Positions 45,605 to 55,152 are shown, numbered from the stretch's first letter. The stretch: 64,000 nucleotides of DNA from Microvirga arabica (GCF_016811235.1 NZ_JAFBID010000028.1:1-64000); one strand, 5' to 3'. Made by a program: numbers and translations. Notes: generated by a model from the letters alone, not told the origin.

Positions 45605-46396
45605 TTACCACCACAGCGCGGCGGCCTGTCGGTCGCGTTCGCGCTGGGGCTGCTGTTGCGGAGCTTTGAGGGAATGGTCGAGAGCCGTCAAGACGCGGCG
45701 CACGGAGGTCTCGAAGGGAAGCCCCGTCCTGTCGCGCGGACGCGCGAGCGTGAGCGGCAACTCGTCGAAGATGCGTCCCGGTTTCGGCTGCATGACCACG
45801 GCGCGGTCGGCCAGCGTCACCGCCTCCTGCACGTCGTGCGTGACGAGCACCACGGTCGGGCGGGTTTCCTCCCACAGACCGAGCAGGTGCTCGTGCAGAC
45901 TCGCACGGGTGAAGGCATCGAGCGCCGAGAACGGCTCGTCGAGGAGGAGCACCTTGGGGTTGGTGACAAACGCGCGGGCAATCGACACACGCTGCTGCTG
46001 GCCGCCTGACAAATCGCGCGGCCAGCGGTCGGCATGCTCGACGAGGCCGATCTTTTCAAGCGCATGCGTCACGCGCGCCTTCTTCTCGGCGGTGCTCAAT
46101 CCGTCGAGCCCGAATGCGATGTTATCGAACACCGACAGCCACGGCAGCAGGCGCGGCTCCTGGAACACGATGCCCACCGCTGGATGAGGCCCGGAGAGCA
46201 CTTCGCCATCAAGCCGGATCCGACCGGCGCTTTCCCGATCGAGGCCCGCGATGAGGCGAAGGAGCGTGGTCTTTCCGCAGCCCGATCCGCCGATCAGCGC
46301 AACGATCTCGCCTTCATGTACGGTGAGATTGATATCCGAGAGCGCACGTGTGCCGTCGGCATAGGTTTTGGAGAGGTGCTCGAAGCTCAACATCAC
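45605..46396 (-). CDS. ssuB: ABC transporter ATP-binding protein, SsuB/TauB type
   Basis: A 263-residue ATPase: Walker A GGSGCGKTT (about residues 36-44), Q-loop VFQEPRLLPWLSV, ABC signature LSGGQQQRVSIARA, Walker B VLLLDEPFSALD and the switch His in VLVTHDVQEAV. Sequence and neighbours fit the nitrate/sulfonate/taurine group. It powers the permease encoded just upstream, with which it overlaps by ATGA. Confidence 0.92.
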   Translation of the reverse strand: MMLSFEHLSKTYADGTRALSDINLTVHEGEIVALIGGSGCGKTTLLRLIAGLDRESAGRIRLDGEVLSGPHPAVGIVFQEPRLLPWLSVFDNIAFGLDGLSTAEKKARVTHALEKIGLVEHADRWPRDLSGGQQQRVSIARAFVTNPKVLLLDEPFSALDAFTRASLHEHLLGLWEETRPTVVLVTHDVQEAVTLADRAVVMQPKPGRIFDELPLTLARPRDRTGLPFETSVRRVLTALDHSLKAPQQQPQRERDRQAAALWW

Positions 46397-47271
46397 AATC
46401 TCTCCCGCACGGTGTCCTGCCAGCGCACGAGCGGCTTGGTGGCGACAAGGAGCAGGCTGTCGGCGAGCTTTCCGAGGATCGCGAAGGCGATGATGGCCGC
46501 AAGAATCTGGTCGGGTTTGCCCATCTGCTGGCCGTCGACCAGCAGATAGCCGAGGCCCTCCGATGCGCCCATGAACTCGGCCGCGACCACGAACATGAAG
46601 CCGAGTCCGAGGCCTGAGCGCAGCGCAATTACGGCTTCCGGCAGAACCGCCGGCAGCAGGATGCGCCGCGCGAGCTGGATGCGCGAGAGGCGGAACACGT
46701 GGCCCACTTCCACAAGCTTGCGGTCAACGGAGAGGATCGCGCCCGCGATGCCGAGATAGACCGGGAAGAACACGCCGACCGCGATCAGCGCCACCTTCGA
46801 CGCCTCGAAGATGCCGAGCCACAGAATGAACAGCGGCACCCAGGCGATGGAGGGAATGGCGCGCAGGGCCTGCAGGGTCGGGTCGAGCAATTGCCGAAGG
46901 GTCTGGCTGGAGCCCGAGAGTGCACCGAGCACGATGCCCGACAACGCACCGATGATGAAACCCACGAGAACGCGCCAGAGCGTCATCCAGGCATGGGTCC
47001 ACAGCTCGCCGGTTTGCGCCAGCCCCCAAAGCATCGCGATGATGCGGCTCGGCGGCGGCACAAGGCGGCCTTCTGCGAAGCCAAAGGTGACGGCGGCCTC
47101 CCAGAGGAGCGCAATGGCGACAGGCAGGAAAAAGCCGAGAAGGATGCGCCAGTCGAAGACGCGTCGCTTCTCGGTGGAGGTTGGGGCCGCGAGAGCGGCG
47201 GCACCCTCATGGGAGGACCAGGCTTGGCTTGTGGCTGGGCCTGTCACGGCGCTCTCCCGTGATGAAATCAT
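46393..47271 (-). CDS. ssuC: ABC transporter permease, SsuC type
   Basis: A 292-residue inner-membrane permease with six spans. The EAA-type loop that contacts the ATPase is EVGHVFRLSRIQLARRILLPAVLPEAVIALRSGLGLGFMFVVAAEFMG. The N-terminus is a 40-residue soluble Ala-rich segment. It sits between SsuA and SsuB, overlapping them by one (TGATG) and four bases. Confidence 0.92.
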   Translation of the reverse strand: MISSRESAVTGPATSQAWSSHEGAAALAAPTSTEKRRVFDWRILLGFFLPVAIALLWEAAVTFGFAEGRLVPPPSRIIAMLWGLAQTGELWTHAWMTLWRVLVGFIIGALSGIVLGALSGSSQTLRQLLDPTLQALRAIPSIAWVPLFILWLGIFEASKVALIAVGVFFPVYLGIAGAILSVDRKLVEVGHVFRLSRIQLARRILLPAVLPEAVIALRSGLGLGFMFVVAAEFMGASEGLGYLLVDGQQMGKPDQILAAIIAFAILGKLADSLLLVATKPLVRWQDTVRERL

Positions 47272-48242
47272 CAGCGCGACGCAGTGGCGAAGCGGCGGTC
47301 GATCAGCGAGTCGACGGCGGCGCGCACATTGGTTTCAGGGGTGATGACACCGGCCTGCTGCAGGGCGAGGCCTGCGGCCAGGATGGTGTCGACCTGAGGC
47401 TGACCGATGGAGGAGTGCGTGAGCTCCGTGCGCTCGAGCTGGCGCTCGATCACCGGGTCAGGCAGCTTGGTATAGGCGATCAGGGACTTCTTCAGCTCGT
47501 CCTTATTGGCAAGCGCATATTTGCGCGCTTCCTCATAGGCCTTGAGCACGCGCTCCACGAGGGCTGGGTTCTCCTTGGCGAAGGCTTCCGAGACGTTGAG
47601 CACGCCCCAGGTGTTGGCGCCGGCGTTGCGGTAGAACAGCTGCGCGCCGGTTTCCACTTCAGCGGCGGCCATCAGCGGGTCGAGGCCGGCCCAGGCATCC
47701 ACGTCGCCGCGCTCGAGCGCCGTGCGGCCATCCGGATGCTGGAGCAGGACGAGCTTCACGTCCTTCTCGGTGAGCTTGGCCTCCTGCAGGGCGCGCACCA
47801 GGAAGATGTGCGGATCGGTGCCGCGGGTCACGGCCACGCGCTTGCCCTTCAGGTCCTCGACCTTGCTGATGCCCGTATCCTTGCGGGTCACCAGCGCCGT
47901 CCATTCAGGGCGGGAATAGACATAGATCGACTTGATCGGGTTGCCGTTGATCTTGCCGATCAGGGCTGCGGCGCCGGCCGTGGAGCCGAAATCGATCGAG
48001 CCAGCGTTCAGGAATTCAAGCGCCTTGTTGGAGCCGAGCGACTGCACCCAGCGCACCTTGATGCCATCCTTCTCCAGTTCCTTCTCAAGGAAGCCTTTGT
48101 CTTTCAGAACAAGGCTCACCGGGTTGTAGGTGGCGAAGTCGATCTTGATTTCCTTGGGCTGCGCAATGGCGCCGTTGGCAAGCAATGTCAGGCTGGTGGC
48201 GACAGAGGCGGCGAGGAGGAGGCGGCGGGTCAGGCTCATCAT
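47271..48242 (-). CDS. ssuA: Aliphatic sulfonate-type substrate-binding protein
   Basis: A 323-residue periplasmic protein: signal peptide SLTRRLLLAASVATSLTLLANGAIA, then the SsuA-like pattern IDFATYNPVSLVLKDKGFLEKELEKDGIKVRWVQSLGSNKALEFLNAGSIDFGSTAGAAAL and KGKRVAVTRGTDPHIFL. The order SsuA-SsuC-SsuB on one strand, with translational overlaps, is the classical aliphatic sulfonate uptake operon; the desulfonating monooxygenase SsuD is not nearby. The first of two adjacent ATGs (48242 and 48239) is taken as start. A strong promoter lies at 48350-48378. Confidence 0.9.
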   Translation of the reverse strand: MMSLTRRLLLAASVATSLTLLANGAIAQPKEIKIDFATYNPVSLVLKDKGFLEKELEKDGIKVRWVQSLGSNKALEFLNAGSIDFGSTAGAAALIGKINGNPIKSIYVYSRPEWTALVTRKDTGISKVEDLKGKRVAVTRGTDPHIFLVRALQEAKLTEKDVKLVLLQHPDGRTALERGDVDAWAGLDPLMAAAEVETGAQLFYRNAGANTWGVLNVSEAFAKENPALVERVLKAYEEARKYALANKDELKKSLIAYTKLPDPVIERQLERTELTHSSIGQPQVDTILAAGLALQQAGVITPETNVRAAVDSLIDRRFATASR

Positions 48243-48349
48243 ATTGGTCCCATGTTTGGCGCATGGGAGCATCGTAAGAGGCGCCCGGCGCTTTAGCTGC
48301 ACTTGTTTCGCGCCCGCAATCTGCATGCTTCAAATCGGCGCGTGTCCTT

Positions 48350-48378
48350 TTTATAGGACCGAACGTTTGTTATGTCAA
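48350..48378 (-). promoter_or_regulatory. Near-consensus housekeeping promoter of ssuACB
   Basis: On the minus strand TTGACA (48373-48378), 17 bases, TATAAA (48350-48355): a perfect -35 and a near-perfect -10 box. The expected start is at about 48343, giving a 100-base leader. Such strength with a palindrome over the -35 suggests repression in sulfate-rich conditions. Confidence 0.75.
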
Positions 48379-48380
48379 AC
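48365..48380. promoter_or_regulatory. Short inverted repeat overlapping the ssuA -35 box
   Basis: GTTTG-N6-CAAAC covers the -35 region on the minus strand; candidate operator. A nearby hairpin CTTATCCG-N6-CGGATAAG is at 48402-48423. Confidence 0.4.
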
Positions 48381-48503
48381 GAGATTTCTTATAAAGAACA
48401 TCTTATCCGCTTTTCCGGATAAGGCCAGTCAAACCTTGGTCAGCCCTTGGGCAGAGGTCGTTTCTGGTGGTAAGCCAAACGACACCTCGTATACGGTTGT
48501 TCC

Positions 48504-51254
48504 ATGCCATCCCTGAAGCCTCAGACCATTCTGCAAAGCCTTGGCAGCCAGACGATCCAGGATGCCGCGGGCTTACGTGCCGGGCTTGTTCCCCTGCTCA
48601 AAACTTTCCTCGATGAGGGGAGGGCAGAGGCCGAGGCGAAGCTTCTGGAGAACCAGGACGGGCTCGCCTGCGCCCGGTATCTCTGCGAGCGCATGGATGC
48701 GCTGGTGCGCATCGTCCACGATGCGGTCGTCCTGCATCTCTACCCCAGTGCCAATCCGTCCGCCGGAGAACGCGTTGCCGTGGCGGCGACCGGCGGCTAC
48801 GGGCGCGGCACCCTGGCGCCGGGCTCCGACGTCGATCTCCTGTTCCTCCTGCCCTACAAGCAGACGGCGTGGAGCGAGAGCGTGGTCGAGGCCATGCTCT
48901 ATGTGCTGTGGGACCTGAAGCTGAAGGTCGGGCACGCGACCCGCTCCGTGGAGGAGTGCCTGCGCGAGGCGCACGCGGATATGACGATCCGCACGTCGCT
49001 TCTCGAGACGCGCTTCCTGTTCGGTGACCGGGAGCTCTTCGACGATCTGACCAAGCGCTTCGACAAGGAAATCATCGCGACCTCGGCTCCGGCCTTCGTC
49101 GATGCCAAGCTGAAGGAACGCGATGCGCGCGTCGCCAAGGCCGGCGCCTCGCGCTACCTCGTCGAGCCCAACGTGAAGGACGGCAAGGGGGGATTGCGCG
49201 ATCTCAACACGCTCTTCTGGATCGCAAAGTATGTCTACCGGGTGAAGGAACCCGAAGAACTCGTGACCGCGGGCCTGTTCACGAAGGACGAGTTCAACCT
49301 GTTCGCCCGCTGCGAGGAGTTTCTGTGGCGCGTGCGCTGCCACATACATTTCGCCACCGGCCGTGCCGAGGAGCGCCTGACCTTCGACCTCCAGCGCACC
49401 ATTGCCGAGCGCATCGGCTATGCGCCCCGGGGCGGCTTGTCGGCGGTCGAGCGGTTCATGAAGGCCTATTTCCTGATCGCCAAGGATGTGGGCGATCTCA
49501 CCGCCATCGTCTGCGCCGAGCTCGAAGCGCGCCAGACCAAGCCGCGCCCCATGCTCGACCGGGTGCTCGGCCGCTTCCGCCGCCGGCGCGGCGGCGCGCT
49601 GGTGGGGGACGATTTCGCCATCGACAACAACCGCCTCAATGTCGCCTGCGAGGAGGCCTTCGAGCGCGATCCCGTCAACCTGATCCGCCTGTTCTGGCTT
49701 GCCGACCGGCACAATCTCGCGATCCACCCCGATGCGAAGCGCCTGGCCACGCGCTCGCTCAAGCTCATCGGCCCGAGCCTGCGCAACGACCCTGAAGCCA
49801 ATCGGCTGTTTCTCGAGATCATCACGTCCAAGCATGCCCCGGAGGTGGTGCTGCGTCAGATGAACGAGGCCGGCGTGCTCGGCCGCCTCGTGCCGGATTT
49901 CGGCCGCATCGTCGCGATGATGCAGTTCAACATGTACCATCACTATACGGTGGACGAGCATCTCGTCCGCTCCGTCGGCGTGCTCACCGAGATCGAGGCG
50001 GGGCATCTCGGGGGCGAGCATCCGCTGGCGAACCGGATCTTCCCCACCATCCAGAACCGGCGGGCGCTTTATGTGGCGGTGTTTCTGCACGACATCGCCA
50101 AGGGCAGGCCGGAGGATCATTCGACTGCCGGGGCCGCGATCGCCCGCAAGCTCGGGCCGCGCTTCGGCCTCACCGACGCGGAAACCGACACGGTCGCCTG
50201 GCTCATCGAGCATCACCTGCTCATGTCGAACACGGCGCAGAGCCGCGACCTGTCCGATCCCGCCACCATCAAGAGCTTCGCCGAGGTGGTGCAGACCATG
50301 GAGCGCCTCAAGCTCCTGCTCGTGCTCACCATCGCCGACATCAAGGCTGTGGGCCCAGGCACCTGGACGGGCTGGAAGGGCCAGCTCCTGCGCAACCTCT
50401 ATCACGAGACGGAGGTGATCCTCGGCGGCGGGGTTGCGGATCTCGCCCGCTCCGAGCGCGTGCGCCTCGCCCAGGAGCAGTTGCGGGCCGAGCTGCCCGA
50501 CTGGTCGGACGAAGAGTTCGAAGCATACGCGGCCCGCCATACGCCGGGCTACTGGATGAAGACGGACGAGACCAGGCGGGCGAAGCAGGCGCGTCTCCTG
50601 AGGGAAGCCGAAAAGGGCGGGCGAACCGTCACCACCGCCTACGAGACGGACCAGTTCCGGGCGGTGACCGAACTCACCATCCTGTCACTGGACCATCCGC
50701 GCCTGCTCGCCATTATCACGGGAGCCTGCGCGGCGTCCGGCGGCAACATCGTCGATGCGCAGATCTTCACCACCACGGACGGCCTTGCGCTCGACACCAT
50801 CGTGCTCTCCCGCGCCTTCGACCGGGATGAGGACGAGCTGCGCCGGGCCGAGCGGGTCGCCAAGGCCATCGAGCGGGCCCTGAAGGGCGAGGTGAGGATC
50901 GCCGATCTCGTGGACGGCAAGCGTCCGTCCAAGCCTGCTTCGCGGGCCTTCCACGTGCCCCCGGAGGTGACCATCGACAATTCCCTGTCGAACCGCCAGA
51001 CGGTGATCGAGGTCTCCGGCCTCGACCGGCCGGGCCTGCTCTACGACCTCACAACGGCTTTAGGCAAGCTCAACCTCAACATCGCCTCGGCCCATATCGT
51101 GACCTTCGGCGAGAAGGCCGTGGACGTGTTCTACGTGACGGATCTGACCGGCACGAAGATCACCCATGCGGGCCGCCAGGCCACGATCCGCCGGGCCCTG
51201 CTGGACGTGTTCAAGGCAGAGGAAACCGCCGCCCTCCAGCGGCGCAGCGCTTGA
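48504..51254 (+). CDS. glnD: Bifunctional uridylyltransferase/uridylyl-removing enzyme GlnD
   Basis: GlnD senses glutamine and uridylylates or deuridylylates PII, controlling nitrogen assimilation. The 916-residue protein has the nucleotidyltransferase motif AATGGYGRGTLAPGSDVDLLF (Gly97 to Asp111), the HD domain with HYTVDEHLVRSVGVL and FLHDIAKGRPEDHS, and two C-terminal ACT domains (ELTILSLDHPRLLAIITGAC and IEVSGLDRPGLLYDLTTALG). The length is usual for alphaproteobacteria. It is 261 bases from the divergent ssu operon and is followed by grpE after 66 bases. Confidence 0.97.
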   Translation: MPSLKPQTILQSLGSQTIQDAAGLRAGLVPLLKTFLDEGRAEAEAKLLENQDGLACARYLCERMDALVRIVHDAVVLHLYPSANPSAGERVAVAATGGYGRGTLAPGSDVDLLFLLPYKQTAWSESVVEAMLYVLWDLKLKVGHATRSVEECLREAHADMTIRTSLLETRFLFGDRELFDDLTKRFDKEIIATSAPAFVDAKLKERDARVAKAGASRYLVEPNVKDGKGGLRDLNTLFWIAKYVYRVKEPEELVTAGLFTKDEFNLFARCEEFLWRVRCHIHFATGRAEERLTFDLQRTIAERIGYAPRGGLSAVERFMKAYFLIAKDVGDLTAIVCAELEARQTKPRPMLDRVLGRFRRRRGGALVGDDFAIDNNRLNVACEEAFERDPVNLIRLFWLADRHNLAIHPDAKRLATRSLKLIGPSLRNDPEANRLFLEIITSKHAPEVVLRQMNEAGVLGRLVPDFGRIVAMMQFNMYHHYTVDEHLVRSVGVLTEIEAGHLGGEHPLANRIFPTIQNRRALYVAVFLHDIAKGRPEDHSTAGAAIARKLGPRFGLTDAETDTVAWLIEHHLLMSNTAQSRDLSDPATIKSFAEVVQTMERLKLLLVLTIADIKAVGPGTWTGWKGQLLRNLYHETEVILGGGVADLARSERVRLAQEQLRAELPDWSDEEFEAYAARHTPGYWMKTDETRRAKQARLLREAEKGGRTVTTAYETDQFRAVTELTILSLDHPRLLAIITGACAASGGNIVDAQIFTTTDGLALDTIVLSRAFDRDEDELRRAERVAKAIERALKGEVRIADLVDGKRPSKPASRAFHVPPEVTIDNSLSNRQTVIEVSGLDRPGLLYDLTTALGKLNLNIASAHIVTFGEKAVDVFYVTDLTGTKITHAGRQATIRRALLDVFKAEETAALQRRSA

Positions 51255-51320
51255 TTTGTGGCTTAAGGGACCTGATATGTGCCCCGAACCCTTCTTTCTC
51301 CCACCTTCAGTTGATCGACC

Positions 51321-51941
51321 ATGAATCCGAACGACACGGAAAACCAGAACGCGGCCCCGCAGGCCGAGCCCGTCAACGACGCTGCCCAAGAGGCTGCTTC
51401 CGCGCCCGAGGCCGACCCGATCGCCGTTCTCGAGGCCGAGAAGACGGATCTCAAGGACAAGCTCCTGCGCCTGATGGCCGACATGGAGAACCTGCGCCGC
51501 CGCACCGAGCGCGAGATCGCCGACGCCCGCACCTATGCGGTGGCGAACTTCGCCCGCGACATGCTCAACGTGGCCGACAATATCCGCCGCGCCATCGAGA
51601 GCGTGCCTGAGGAGGCGAGCAGGACCGCCGAAGGCGCCTTCAAGGGCCTCATCGACGGCATCGACCTCACCGAGCGCGACCTGTTGAAGAATCTGGAGCG
51701 CCACGGGGTGAAGCGGCTCGACCCGCAGGGGCAGAAGTTCGACCCGAACCTGCACCAGGCCATGTTCGAGATCCCCAACGCGGAGGTGCCGAACGGCACG
51801 GTCCTGCAGGTGGTCCAGTCCGGCTACGTTATCGGCGAGCGCGTCCTGCGCCCCGCGCTGGTCGGCGTCTCCAAGGGCGGCCCGAAGGCCGCCGCCAACG
51901 GGGCCGGCAGCGAGACGGCGGACAACTCGTCGGCGTCTTAA
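51321..51941 (+). CDS. grpE: Nucleotide exchange factor GrpE
   Basis: GrpE releases ADP from DnaK in the Hsp70 cycle. The 206-residue protein has an acidic, unstructured N-terminus, a long helix ([40 protein letters not shown]) and the beta domain with [58 protein letters not shown]. The ATG at 51321 follows a poor ribosome-binding site. It stands apart from dnaK and dnaJ, which are 9 kb away. Confidence 0.97.
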   Translation: MNPNDTENQNAAPQAEPVNDAAQEAASAPEADPIAVLEAEKTDLKDKLLRLMADMENLRRRTEREIADARTYAVANFARDMLNVADNIRRAIESVPEEASRTAEGAFKGLIDGIDLTERDLLKNLERHGVKRLDPQGQKFDPNLHQAMFEIPNAEVPNGTVLQVVQSGYVIGERVLRPALVGVSKGGPKAAANGAGSETADNSSAS

Positions 51942-51965
51942 CGAAGCCGATACCCCGAGTCGCGT

Positions 51966-52085
51966 GGGTGTCCCCTCCCTCCTTGTGGGGGAGGGCTAGG
52001 GAAGGGGGAGTTGGCGCCATGCTGATTTCAGCCCTGTGCTGTACCCCCCTCTCCAACTCTCCTCCACAAGGGGGGAGAGGGCTGG
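51966..52085. repeat. Palindromic repeat after grpE
   Basis: Inverted arms CCCCTCCCTCCTTGTGGGGGAGG (given here by position 51971-51993) and TCTCCTCCACAAGGGGGGAGA-like (52057-52080) flank a 60-base loop. It resembles the dispersed Rhizobiales type of intergenic palindrome. Confidence 0.6.
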
Positions 52086-52182
52086 CTGTGCCGCTTCTGA
52101 GCCAATAGCCATTGCCTGAAACGGACCTGCATGATCAATACGAGAGCGTCTTAAGGCTCCAGCGGGCAAGGTCAGGCTCCAG

Positions 52183-52818
52183 GTGACTTTCCTCCAATCC
52201 ATCCCCTTTGAGACCATCGGCGTCGCCGTCTTCGCGCTCTCCGGGGCGCTGATGGCGGCCCGCAAGGGCATGGACCCGTTCGGCTTTGCGTTGCTGGCGA
52301 CCCTCACGGGCGTCGGCGGCGGGACCGTGCGGGACCTGCTCATCGGCATCCGACCGGTCTTCTGGGTGGGTGATCCGGGCGATGTGCTCGTCTGCCTGAT
52401 CGTGGCTGAGCTGGTCTTCGCCCTCGGCCCCAAGCGCGTCATCTGGATCGAGGGCGGGCGGCAGGGCCGTCTGCTGCTGTGGGCGGATGCCCTGGGCTTG
52501 GCACTCTTTGCAGTCTCGGGCACGGCCAAGGCGCTCGGCGCCGGCGTGCCGGCCCTGTCGGCGGTGGCGCTCGGCACCGTCACGGCCACGTTCGGCGGCA
52601 TCATCCGGGACATCTTCGCCGGAACGACGCCCCTGGTGCTGCGCAAGGAGATCTATGTCACGGCAGCGGCCCTGGGTGCTGCCGTCATGGTGGCCCTGCA
52701 GGCCTTCGGCCTCGATCCGTTCCTCAGCGCGGCGCTGGGCTTTGTTGCGGCCTTCGGCTTAAGGGCGCTCGCCCTCCTGCACGGCTGGTCCCTGCCGGCC
52801 TTTCCGGCCAGGGACTAG
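52183..52818 (+). CDS. TRIC-family cation channel protein (UPF0126)
   Basis: A 211-residue protein with seven predicted spans. Two homologous halves have TGVGGGTVRDLLIGIRPVFWV and ATFGGIIRDIFAGTTPLVLR, each with the conserved Arg-Asp. This is the prokaryotic trimeric intracellular cation channel family (YadS-like). The start is a GTG at 52183; the ribosome-binding site is weak. The stop codon overlaps that of the convergent secreted-protein gene by four bases. Confidence 0.88.
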   Translation: MTFLQSIPFETIGVAVFALSGALMAARKGMDPFGFALLATLTGVGGGTVRDLLIGIRPVFWVGDPGDVLVCLIVAELVFALGPKRVIWIEGGRQGRLLLWADALGLALFAVSGTAKALGAGVPALSAVALGTVTATFGGIIRDIFAGTTPLVLRKEIYVTAAALGAAVMVALQAFGLDPFLSAALGFVAAFGLRALALLHGWSLPAFPARD

Positions 52819-53756
52819 TAGGCGTTCATCTCCACGCCGTCGATCACTGCCCGGAAGCGCCGCAGGTTTTCGTCCCGCTGCTCCACCCGGGTCAGGCCTA
52901 CCATGCGCACGTAGCGATTGGGCTCAAAGCGGATGGTCTGCATCACGATGATGGGCTGGCCCGATTCCGCCTCCACGGCCTTGGCGACGATCTCGTGCCA
53001 GTCCTGGCCCCTGAAGCGGAAGGCTTCCGAGCGCTCGATCCTGACATCCTTGAGGATCTGGTTGGCGTTGAGGGCCGCGCGGGCGAACTGGTTGCGCTGC
53101 TCGTCGGCGGACGGCGCAGGACTGAGCGAGGCGGCCATGATGAGGATCGGCTGCTCCACGGCCTTGATCGTGTCCTTGGGGCCGTCCGTGAACAGGACCG
53201 AGTTGCCGGAGACCGACCGCACGGGCCTGAAGCCCGCAAGGTCGCCCAGCCGGAAGGGCAGGGCGGAGACCTGCTCCTCGATGGAGATCGGTCCGCGCAG
53301 GGCGACGCTCTTCAGAGCCTCCCGGATCTGGGCCTCGCTGTAGCCGTCGCTGCCGCCGCGCACCTGCGCGATAATGAGGCCGGCCATGTCCTGGCCCTTG
53401 ACCGCCATGACCCATTTGCGCCCCTGCACCGGGCCTTCCATGGTGCCGCCGATCAGCACCCCGGCCTTGTCGCCGAGCTTCAGATTCTCGCGGAAAGTTT
53501 CGTTCAGGCCCTGGCGCTTCAGGGCATCCTTAGTGAAGCCCTTGACCAGCTGCTCATAGGCCTGCGCGGGCATCTCCACGAGGTTGATGGCCGCGGCCTT
53601 CTCCTCGTTCTCGAAGCCGCTGAAGCGCCGCGACACCGTCATGTCCTGCGGCGGCACGATGCCGATCCGCGAGGCGGGCGGAAACACGGGCTCGGCCGCG
53701 AGGGCGGCCTGTAGCGACAGGATGAAACCCAAGGCAGCGGCTGCAAAAGCTTTCAT
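52815..53756 (-). CDS. Secreted protein of unknown function
   Basis: A 313-residue exported protein: signal peptide AAAALGFILSLQAALAAEP. The mature part has repeated beta-strand segments (GIVPPQDMTVSRRFSGFENEEKAAAINLVEMP, FRFRGQDWHEIVAKAVEAES and MQTIRFEPNRYVRMVGL). I recognise no named family. Similar proteins occur in Rhizobiales as conserved hypothetical secreted proteins. It is convergent with the TRIC gene and read in the same direction as alkB. Confidence 0.65.
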   Translation of the reverse strand: MKAFAAAALGFILSLQAALAAEPVFPPASRIGIVPPQDMTVSRRFSGFENEEKAAAINLVEMPAQAYEQLVKGFTKDALKRQGLNETFRENLKLGDKAGVLIGGTMEGPVQGRKWVMAVKGQDMAGLIIAQVRGGSDGYSEAQIREALKSVALRGPISIEEQVSALPFRLGDLAGFRPVRSVSGNSVLFTDGPKDTIKAVEQPILIMAASLSPAPSADEQRNQFARAALNANQILKDVRIERSEAFRFRGQDWHEIVAKAVEAESGQPIIVMQTIRFEPNRYVRMVGLTRVEQRDENLRRFRAVIDGVEMNAY

Positions 53757-53801
53757 GGGTATGCCCCTCCAGGAAACGTGCAGGTCGTGGTGTAGCAGAG
53801 G

Positions 53802-54431
53802 CTAGAGCGCCTTTTCCACCTTGCGCAAGGTGAGATTGAGCCGCCCGCCCTGCGGCAGCAGGTCCGAGCTGCCGGCGTTGAGCCGGTCGATGCCATGATA
53901 GATCAGCCGCGCCGGCCCGCCGAACACGATCGCGTCACCGGAGCGGAGCCTGATCGATTTTGTCGGGTCCCTGCGCTCAAGGCCGCCATAGCGGAACAGC
54001 GCCGTGTCGCCGAGCGACAGGGAGACGACGGGCGCGTCGAACTCTTCCTCGTCCTTGTCCTGGTGCATGCCCATGCGGGCTGTGGGTTCGTAGAAGTTGA
54101 TCAGGCAGGCATCGGGCGGGTGCGGGTAGCCGCTCAACTCCTTCCAAGCCCGCAGCACCTGTTCCGGCAGGGCGGGCCACGGCTCGCCCGTCTCGGGATG
54201 CGTCGGCTGATAGCGATAGCCCTGCACATCCGACACCCAGCCCAGCCGCCCGCAATTGGCCATGCGCACGGAAAACGCTTTTCCGGTGCGCGGCATGCGC
54301 GGGGTGAAAAGAGGCGCGGTCTTCGTGATCTTGCGCAGAGACTGGAGCAACTGCTCCTGCGCCGGGCGGTCGAGATAGTCAGGGTGGTAGACGAGGCCGG
54401 GCGCGAGGGTGATGGCAGGCATGGCTTTCAT
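53802..54431 (-). CDS. alkB: Alpha-ketoglutarate-dependent dioxygenase AlkB
   Basis: AlkB directly repairs 1-methyladenine and 3-methylcytosine by oxidative demethylation. The 209-residue Fe(II)/2-oxoglutarate enzyme has NFYEPTARMGMHQDKDE with ligands His123 and Asp125, IYHGIDRL with His179, and RLNLTLRKV with the arginine that binds the cosubstrate. It also has SLGDTALFRYGG. The length is normal. A REP-like repeat lies between it and gpmA. Confidence 0.93.
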   Translation of the reverse strand: MKAMPAITLAPGLVYHPDYLDRPAQEQLLQSLRKITKTAPLFTPRMPRTGKAFSVRMANCGRLGWVSDVQGYRYQPTHPETGEPWPALPEQVLRAWKELSGYPHPPDACLINFYEPTARMGMHQDKDEEEFDAPVVSLSLGDTALFRYGGLERRDPTKSIRLRSGDAIVFGGPARLIYHGIDRLNAGSSDLLPQGGRLNLTLRKVEKAL

Positions 54432-54439
54432 CGCACTCC

Positions 54440-54482
54440 ACTATCATTCCGGGGCGACCGGGGGTCGAGCCCGGAATGACAG
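54440..54482. repeat. REP-like palindrome between gpmA and alkB
   Basis: CACTATCATTCCGGGG...AGCCCGGAATGACAGTG is a palindrome of the same kind as at 35413 and 38311, filling the gap between two genes. Confidence 0.7.
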
Positions 54483-54493
54483 TGGCAAATCCC

Positions 54494-55114
54494 TTACCCC
54501 TCCAGCACCTTCTTGTCGGCCACCGTCGTGTCCTCGTTGAGCTTGTAAACCAGCGGAATGCCGGTCGCGAGCTCGAGGCCGGGGATCGTCTCGGAGGTCA
54601 GGCCGTCGAGCACCATCACGAGGGCGCGCAGCGAGTTGCCGTGGGCGGCCACCAGTACGCGCTCGCCGCGCATGACGCGGGGCAGGATCTCGCGGATGTA
54701 GTAGGGCAGCACGCGGGCCACCGTGTCCTTCAGGCTCTCGCCACCGGGGGGCGGCACATCGTAGGAGCGGCGCCAGAGATGCACCTGCTCCTCGCCCCAG
54801 CGGGCGCGGGCGTCATCCTTGTTGAGGCCGGCGAGATCGCCGTAGTCGCGCTCGTTCAGGGCCATATTGGCAATGGTCTTGAGGTCGGGCTGGCCGATCT
54901 CTTCCAGGATCAGCTTGCAGGTGCGCTGCGCCCGTCCGAGATCGGACGTGAAGGCGACGTCGAACTGGACGCCCATCTCCTTGAGTCTCTGACCGGCGGT
55001 GCGCGCTTCCTGCACGCCGAGATCGGTCAGGCCCGGATCCTTCCAGCCGGTGAACAGGTTCTTGAGGTTCCATTCGCTCTGGCCGTGGCGGGCAAGCACA
55101 AGAAGGCGATCCAT
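54494..55114 (-). CDS. gpmA: 2,3-bisphosphoglycerate-dependent phosphoglycerate mutase
   Basis: GpmA interconverts 3- and 2-phosphoglycerate in glycolysis. The 206-residue protein has the phospho-His10 motif [33 protein letters not shown] (proton-donor Glu) and the second His in [12 protein letters not shown]. It is shorter than the 250-residue E. coli enzyme, as usual in alphaproteobacteria. The ATG at 55114 has no strong ribosome-binding site. Confidence 0.95.
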   Translation of the reverse strand: MDRLLVLARHGQSEWNLKNLFTGWKDPGLTDLGVQEARTAGQRLKEMGVQFDVAFTSDLGRAQRTCKLILEEIGQPDLKTIANMALNERDYGDLAGLNKDDARARWGEEQVHLWRRSYDVPPPGGESLKDTVARVLPYYIREILPRVMRGERVLVAAHGNSLRALVMVLDGLTSETIPGLELATGIPLVYKLNEDTTVADKKVLEG

Positions 55115-55152
55115 ATCGTCGTGTCTCCAGAAAATATCGTGTGGCGTGTTCT

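Noticed and set aside
48573-50540. A 655-codon frame antisense to glnD
   Set aside because: No family signature; glnD itself has the nucleotidyltransferase, HD and ACT motifs.
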